Origin: DASQDN01 sp035630195
GTDB taxonomy: Bacteria > Acidobacteriota > Terriglobia > Bryobacterales > Bryobacteraceae
Assembly: GCA_035630195.1 (NCBI GenBank)
Contig: DASQLD010000100.1
Coordinates: forward strand, 1 to 7,204
DNA: 7,204 nucleotides
Direction: 5' to 3'
Position 1 is the stretch's first letter. Every line of letters starts with the position of its first letter. A program made the position numbers and the translations under genes. Shown one piece after another: positions 5,299 to 7,204 of the stretch. The notes under the pieces are model-generated. The model saw only the letters and a program-made list of their open reading frames with translations, made no database searches and was not told where the DNA came from.

Positions 5299-5961
5299 TT
5301 GGTAATTCTCCTTTTTGGGCCGCCGGGCTGCGGCAAGGGAACACAGTCACCTTTGATTTCGCGGATGTTGGAGATTCCCGCGATCTCGACTGGCGAGATG
5401 CTGAGGGCGGAAGTAGAGGCAAAAACACCTCTAGGACTGCAGGCCCAGCAGATTCTGGCCGAAGGCCAGTTAGTTGGCGATGAGATTGTCAACGAAATGC
5501 TCGTACACCGCATTTCGCGTGCTGACTGTCGAAACGGCTTTCTCCTCGACGGCTACCCGCGGACACTCCCGCAGGCCGAGTTCCTCGACCAAACACTGGC
5601 CAAAATGGGTCTTAATCCGCCGACGATCTTTCATTTGGCCACTCCCCAATCCGTCCTGATTGAGCGCATTTCTTCCCGGCGCCAATGCCCCAAGTGCGGG
5701 CGGATCTACAACCTCCTGTTCAAGCCACCGAAGAAGCCTGGCATCTGTGATGTTGACGGCGAGAAACTCGTCAGGCGCTCAGACGATAGCGTCGAAGTAG
5801 TGAAGGCGCGCCTACAGGCGTACGACAAACTGACAGCGCCCATAATGAGCCACTACGCCGCCGGAGATTACCACTCAATTTCTGCAAATCGACCGCCAGG
5901 TGAAATATTTCGGGATATTGAAGCCGTGTTGCGCGAGCGTCGCAACGGCGCCTCTGCTTAA
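5299..5961 (+). CDS. adk: Adenylate kinase with zinc-binding lid
   Basis: Adk interconverts ATP + AMP and 2 ADP in the cytoplasm. The 220 residues match the long bacterial form. Visible are the P-loop GPPGCGKGT (7-15), the AMP-site STGEMLR (30-36; most family members have STGD), DGYPRTLPQA (84-93), and the lid starting RRQCPKCGRIYN (127-138). The lid carries Cys130, Cys133, Cys150 and Asp153, the Cys3-Asp zinc site known from Bacillus subtilis adenylate kinase. RRSDD (159-163) and KARLQAYDKLTAPI (169-182) complete the active site. The start is TTG at 5299: an in-frame stop at 5278-5280 leaves no other start that keeps the P-loop strand. The ribosome-binding sequence is poor. adk often lies between secY and map; here it stands alone, so it may be a second copy. 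Confidence 0.93.
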   Translation: MVILLFGPPGCGKGTQSPLISRMLEIPAISTGEMLRAEVEAKTPLGLQAQQILAEGQLVGDEIVNEMLVHRISRADCRNGFLLDGYPRTLPQAEFLDQTLAKMGLNPPTIFHLATPQSVLIERISSRRQCPKCGRIYNLLFKPPKKPGICDVDGEKLVRRSDDSVEVVKARLQAYDKLTAPIMSHYAAGDYHSISANRPPGEIFRDIEAVLRERRNGASA

Positions 5962-6170
5962 AACCAAGCACGTTTTTCGTCTTTAATCGATGATCATCAC
6001 GCCAAGAACCGCCGCTGTTGGTTATGCGCGAGAATTGCCGCCTGCAAAGGAATATCAAGTAAAATAGATCCCGTTCACGCAGGCCGGACCTGTGGATAGC
6101 GCCCTGATGATTCGAGCGAGCTTTCTTAAGAGGTCCTCCGCACCGGGCGTCAAAGGGAGAAGGCAAGTCT
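5962..6170 (+). other. 209-base gap between adk and the exported-protein gene
   Basis: No coding frame or recognised RNA gene was found. It holds a possible promoter for the next gene: -10 TAAAAT (6060-6065, 5 of 6) with TTGCCG (6035-6040), but the spacer is 19 bases, so support is weak. Further on, GGACCT (6087-6092) can pair with AGGTCC (6131-6136) in the presumed leader. No terminator with a T-tract is evident after adk. Confidence 0.4.
6158..6163 (+). promoter_or_regulatory. Ribosome-binding site supporting the TTG start at 6171
   Basis: AGAAGG, within a purine-rich AAGGGAGAAGG, lies 7 bases before TTG at 6171. No ATG or GTG occurs in frame between the stop at 6108-6110 and this TTG. The next ATG (6246) would remove most of the signal peptide, so the TTG start is favoured. 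Confidence 0.65.
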
Positions 6171-6863
6171 TTGGAAAGATCGTCCGCAACAAGTAGCATT
6201 AAAGCGGCCCTATGGCAAACAAGCGGCTTTGTAGCCGCGACACTGATGGCCGCGTCAGTGCTGTCTGCTCAAACTCCTGCCGGAAGATGGGATGCCCATG
6301 TCACGATACGCTCTCTACGCATCCCGTTCACGATGCATTTTGATGGGAGTGGTTCCTCATTTACCGCCTTCCTCGTCACAGGTGACACGCGTATCCGATC
6401 GAGTTCGGCAAGCTTCGACGGCAAGACAGCCCGTGCCGATTTTGAGAACCCTACTTCACGTATGCAGGCGGTGGTCGCAGAGGACGGCTCGCTCACCGGC
6501 ACGTTTGGCAACCAGAAGGCAGGCATGCACCCGTTCAAGGCCTCAGCATTCTGCACGTGCGGACTTGTGGGCGAGGCCGGACCCGAGATCATGGGATCGT
6601 GGGAAGTTTCCAACGACTGGAAACTCTCAGTCCGGCGAGTGGGTGAGGACACCTTCGCAACAATCTCGCGAGGCGGGGCCGAAATCGGTCCGCTTAGCGG
6701 CAGATTCAACGGATCATTTTTTGAGCTCAGCCTATTCGACGGCAATCAAGCCGCGGTGCTTGAGATAGAGCCGCGTAAAGACGGCGCGCTCGACTTGTCT
6801 TGGATCGAGCCAGGCGTCGCAGCCCAAAAGCTGAAAGCAATGCCTGCTGAGAAAAAGCCCTAG
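6171..6863 (+). CDS. Exported protein with two related beta-rich halves
   Basis: A 230-residue protein of unknown function. It opens with a signal peptide: Lys11, a hydrophobic stretch at about 13-30, and likely cleavage after LSA (31-33). The mature part holds two similar modules. The first starts GRWDAHVTI (38-46) and contains SSFTAFLVTGD, SASFDGK and EDGSLTGTF. The second starts GSWEV (142-146) and contains DTFATISRGG, SGRFNGS and KDGALDLSW. GRWDA...IPF followed by a G-x-F-G half resembles the region preceding the thioredoxin domain in acidobacterial TlpA/redoxin-like proteins, but the gene stops at AEKKP without any CxxC redoxin domain. CTC (128-130) lies between the halves. It starts with TTG behind a good ribosome-binding site. 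Location is probably periplasmic; a ligand-binding or envelope role is a guess. Confidence 0.75.
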   Translation: MERSSATSSIKAALWQTSGFVAATLMAASVLSAQTPAGRWDAHVTIRSLRIPFTMHFDGSGSSFTAFLVTGDTRIRSSSASFDGKTARADFENPTSRMQAVVAEDGSLTGTFGNQKAGMHPFKASAFCTCGLVGEAGPEIMGSWEVSNDWKLSVRRVGEDTFATISRGGAEIGPLSGRFNGSFFELSLFDGNQAAVLEIEPRKDGALDLSWIEPGVAAQKLKAMPAEKKP

Positions 6864-6932
6864 CCGTTCAACCGATGGGGACTGTGAGATATTTTGCCTA
6901 CCCCCTCCCAACTTGGTTATTTTCGATAGACG

Positions 6933-7204
6933 TCACTGAGGAGGCGCTGGAAGCTCGGGCACATACACGATAGGGAGGCGCCGAGCCGTCTCCGTGCCGA
7001 TTAGCGCAGGCGCTGATGGTCTGCCCTGCGGATCAAGCACTTGGTTGTACGCCGACGCTTTGTATTCGTCCATATTCTCGTTGAGACGAATTCGTTGCGT
7101 TACTCTAGTGAATCCGAGAAACTGATCGGTTGCGGGATCAAACCGCAAAACCCACATCGTGGTCAGAAACTCCCGATCGCCTGTGGCCATCCAGTATCCA
7201 TGCG
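6933..7204 (-). CDS. Unrecognised protein, C-terminal part; 5' end outside window
   Basis: The frame is open to the right edge (codons for HGYW precede the ATG at 7188-7190), so the gene very probably starts beyond 7204 and that Met is internal. About 90 residues are visible. The pattern G-Y-W-M-A-T-G-x-R-E-F, followed by strand-like WVLRFDPATDQFLGF, VTQRIRLNENMDEY and NQVLDPQGRP, looks like a small beta-barrel domain. It vaguely resembles secreted acidobacterial proteins with GxW...G.R.F...Q.I.L patterns; that similarity is from memory and tentative. The C-terminus is Pro-rich (VPELPAPPQ). It converges on the exported-protein gene with a 69-base gap (6864-6932) in which I see no convincing terminator. 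Confidence 0.6.
   Translation of the reverse strand, partial: HGYWMATGDREFLTTMWVLRFDPATDQFLGFTRVTQRIRLNENMDEYKASAYNQVLDPQGRPSAPALIGTETARRLPIVYVPELPAPPQ

Noticed and set aside
6080..6150. tRNA- or SRP-RNA-like stretch (GATTCGAG, CCGGACCTG fragments)
   Set aside because: No cloverleaf with acceptor and anticodon stems could be built, and the conserved SRP tetraloop region is absent.
6269..6745. 158-codon frames on both strands inside the exported-protein gene
   Set aside because: The chosen frame has a signal peptide, two related modules and a ribosome-binding site; the alternatives are low-complexity Ser/Arg-rich translations.

Overview
The window looks like chromosomal DNA of an Acidobacteriota bacterium, probably a Solibacter/Bryobacter-type lineage. 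This is inferred from three things: a Gram-negative TonB-receptor C-terminus of the kind these genomes carry in many copies, a secreted protein resembling the N-terminal region of their redoxin-like proteins, and the gene order. No rRNA, tRNA, CRISPR array, insertion sequence or phage gene was seen.

Layout. At the left edge (2-304, +) is the end of a TonB-dependent outer-membrane receptor. It converges, with a 13-base gap, on a block read leftwards (- strand) from about 4346 to 318: rplM (L13), rpsI (S9), rpsB (S2), tsf (EF-Ts), pyrH (UMP kinase) and frr (ribosome recycling factor). This joins two modules that are often separate, rplM-rpsI and rpsB-tsf-pyrH-frr. A good sigma70-type promoter lies just upstream of rplM. 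The 176-base rpsI-rpsB gap holds several hairpins, and a terminator-like hairpin lies between rpsB and tsf, so the block probably has internal control points. Upstream on the same strand are a small Cys-rich gene (4908-5198) and a Uma2-family nuclease-like gene (4380-4889), whose stop codon overlaps the rplM -35 box.

From 5299 the + strand carries adk (zinc-lid adenylate kinase, TTG start, outside the usual secY-adk setting), then a TTG-started gene for an exported protein of two related halves (6171-6863). At the right edge (6933-7204, -) is the 3' part of an unrecognised gene that enters from outside the window.

How the genes fit together: most of the window serves translation (two small-subunit proteins, one large-subunit protein, EF-Ts, RRF) and nucleotide supply (UMP kinase, adenylate kinase). 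The flanks are envelope or secreted accessory genes typical of acidobacterial genomes. I do not see a clearly new multi-gene system. The best leads are the rpsB leader structures, the rpsB/tsf attenuator, the Cys-rich/Uma2 pair next to the ribosomal promoter, the solitary adk, and the stand-alone duplicated domain protein.
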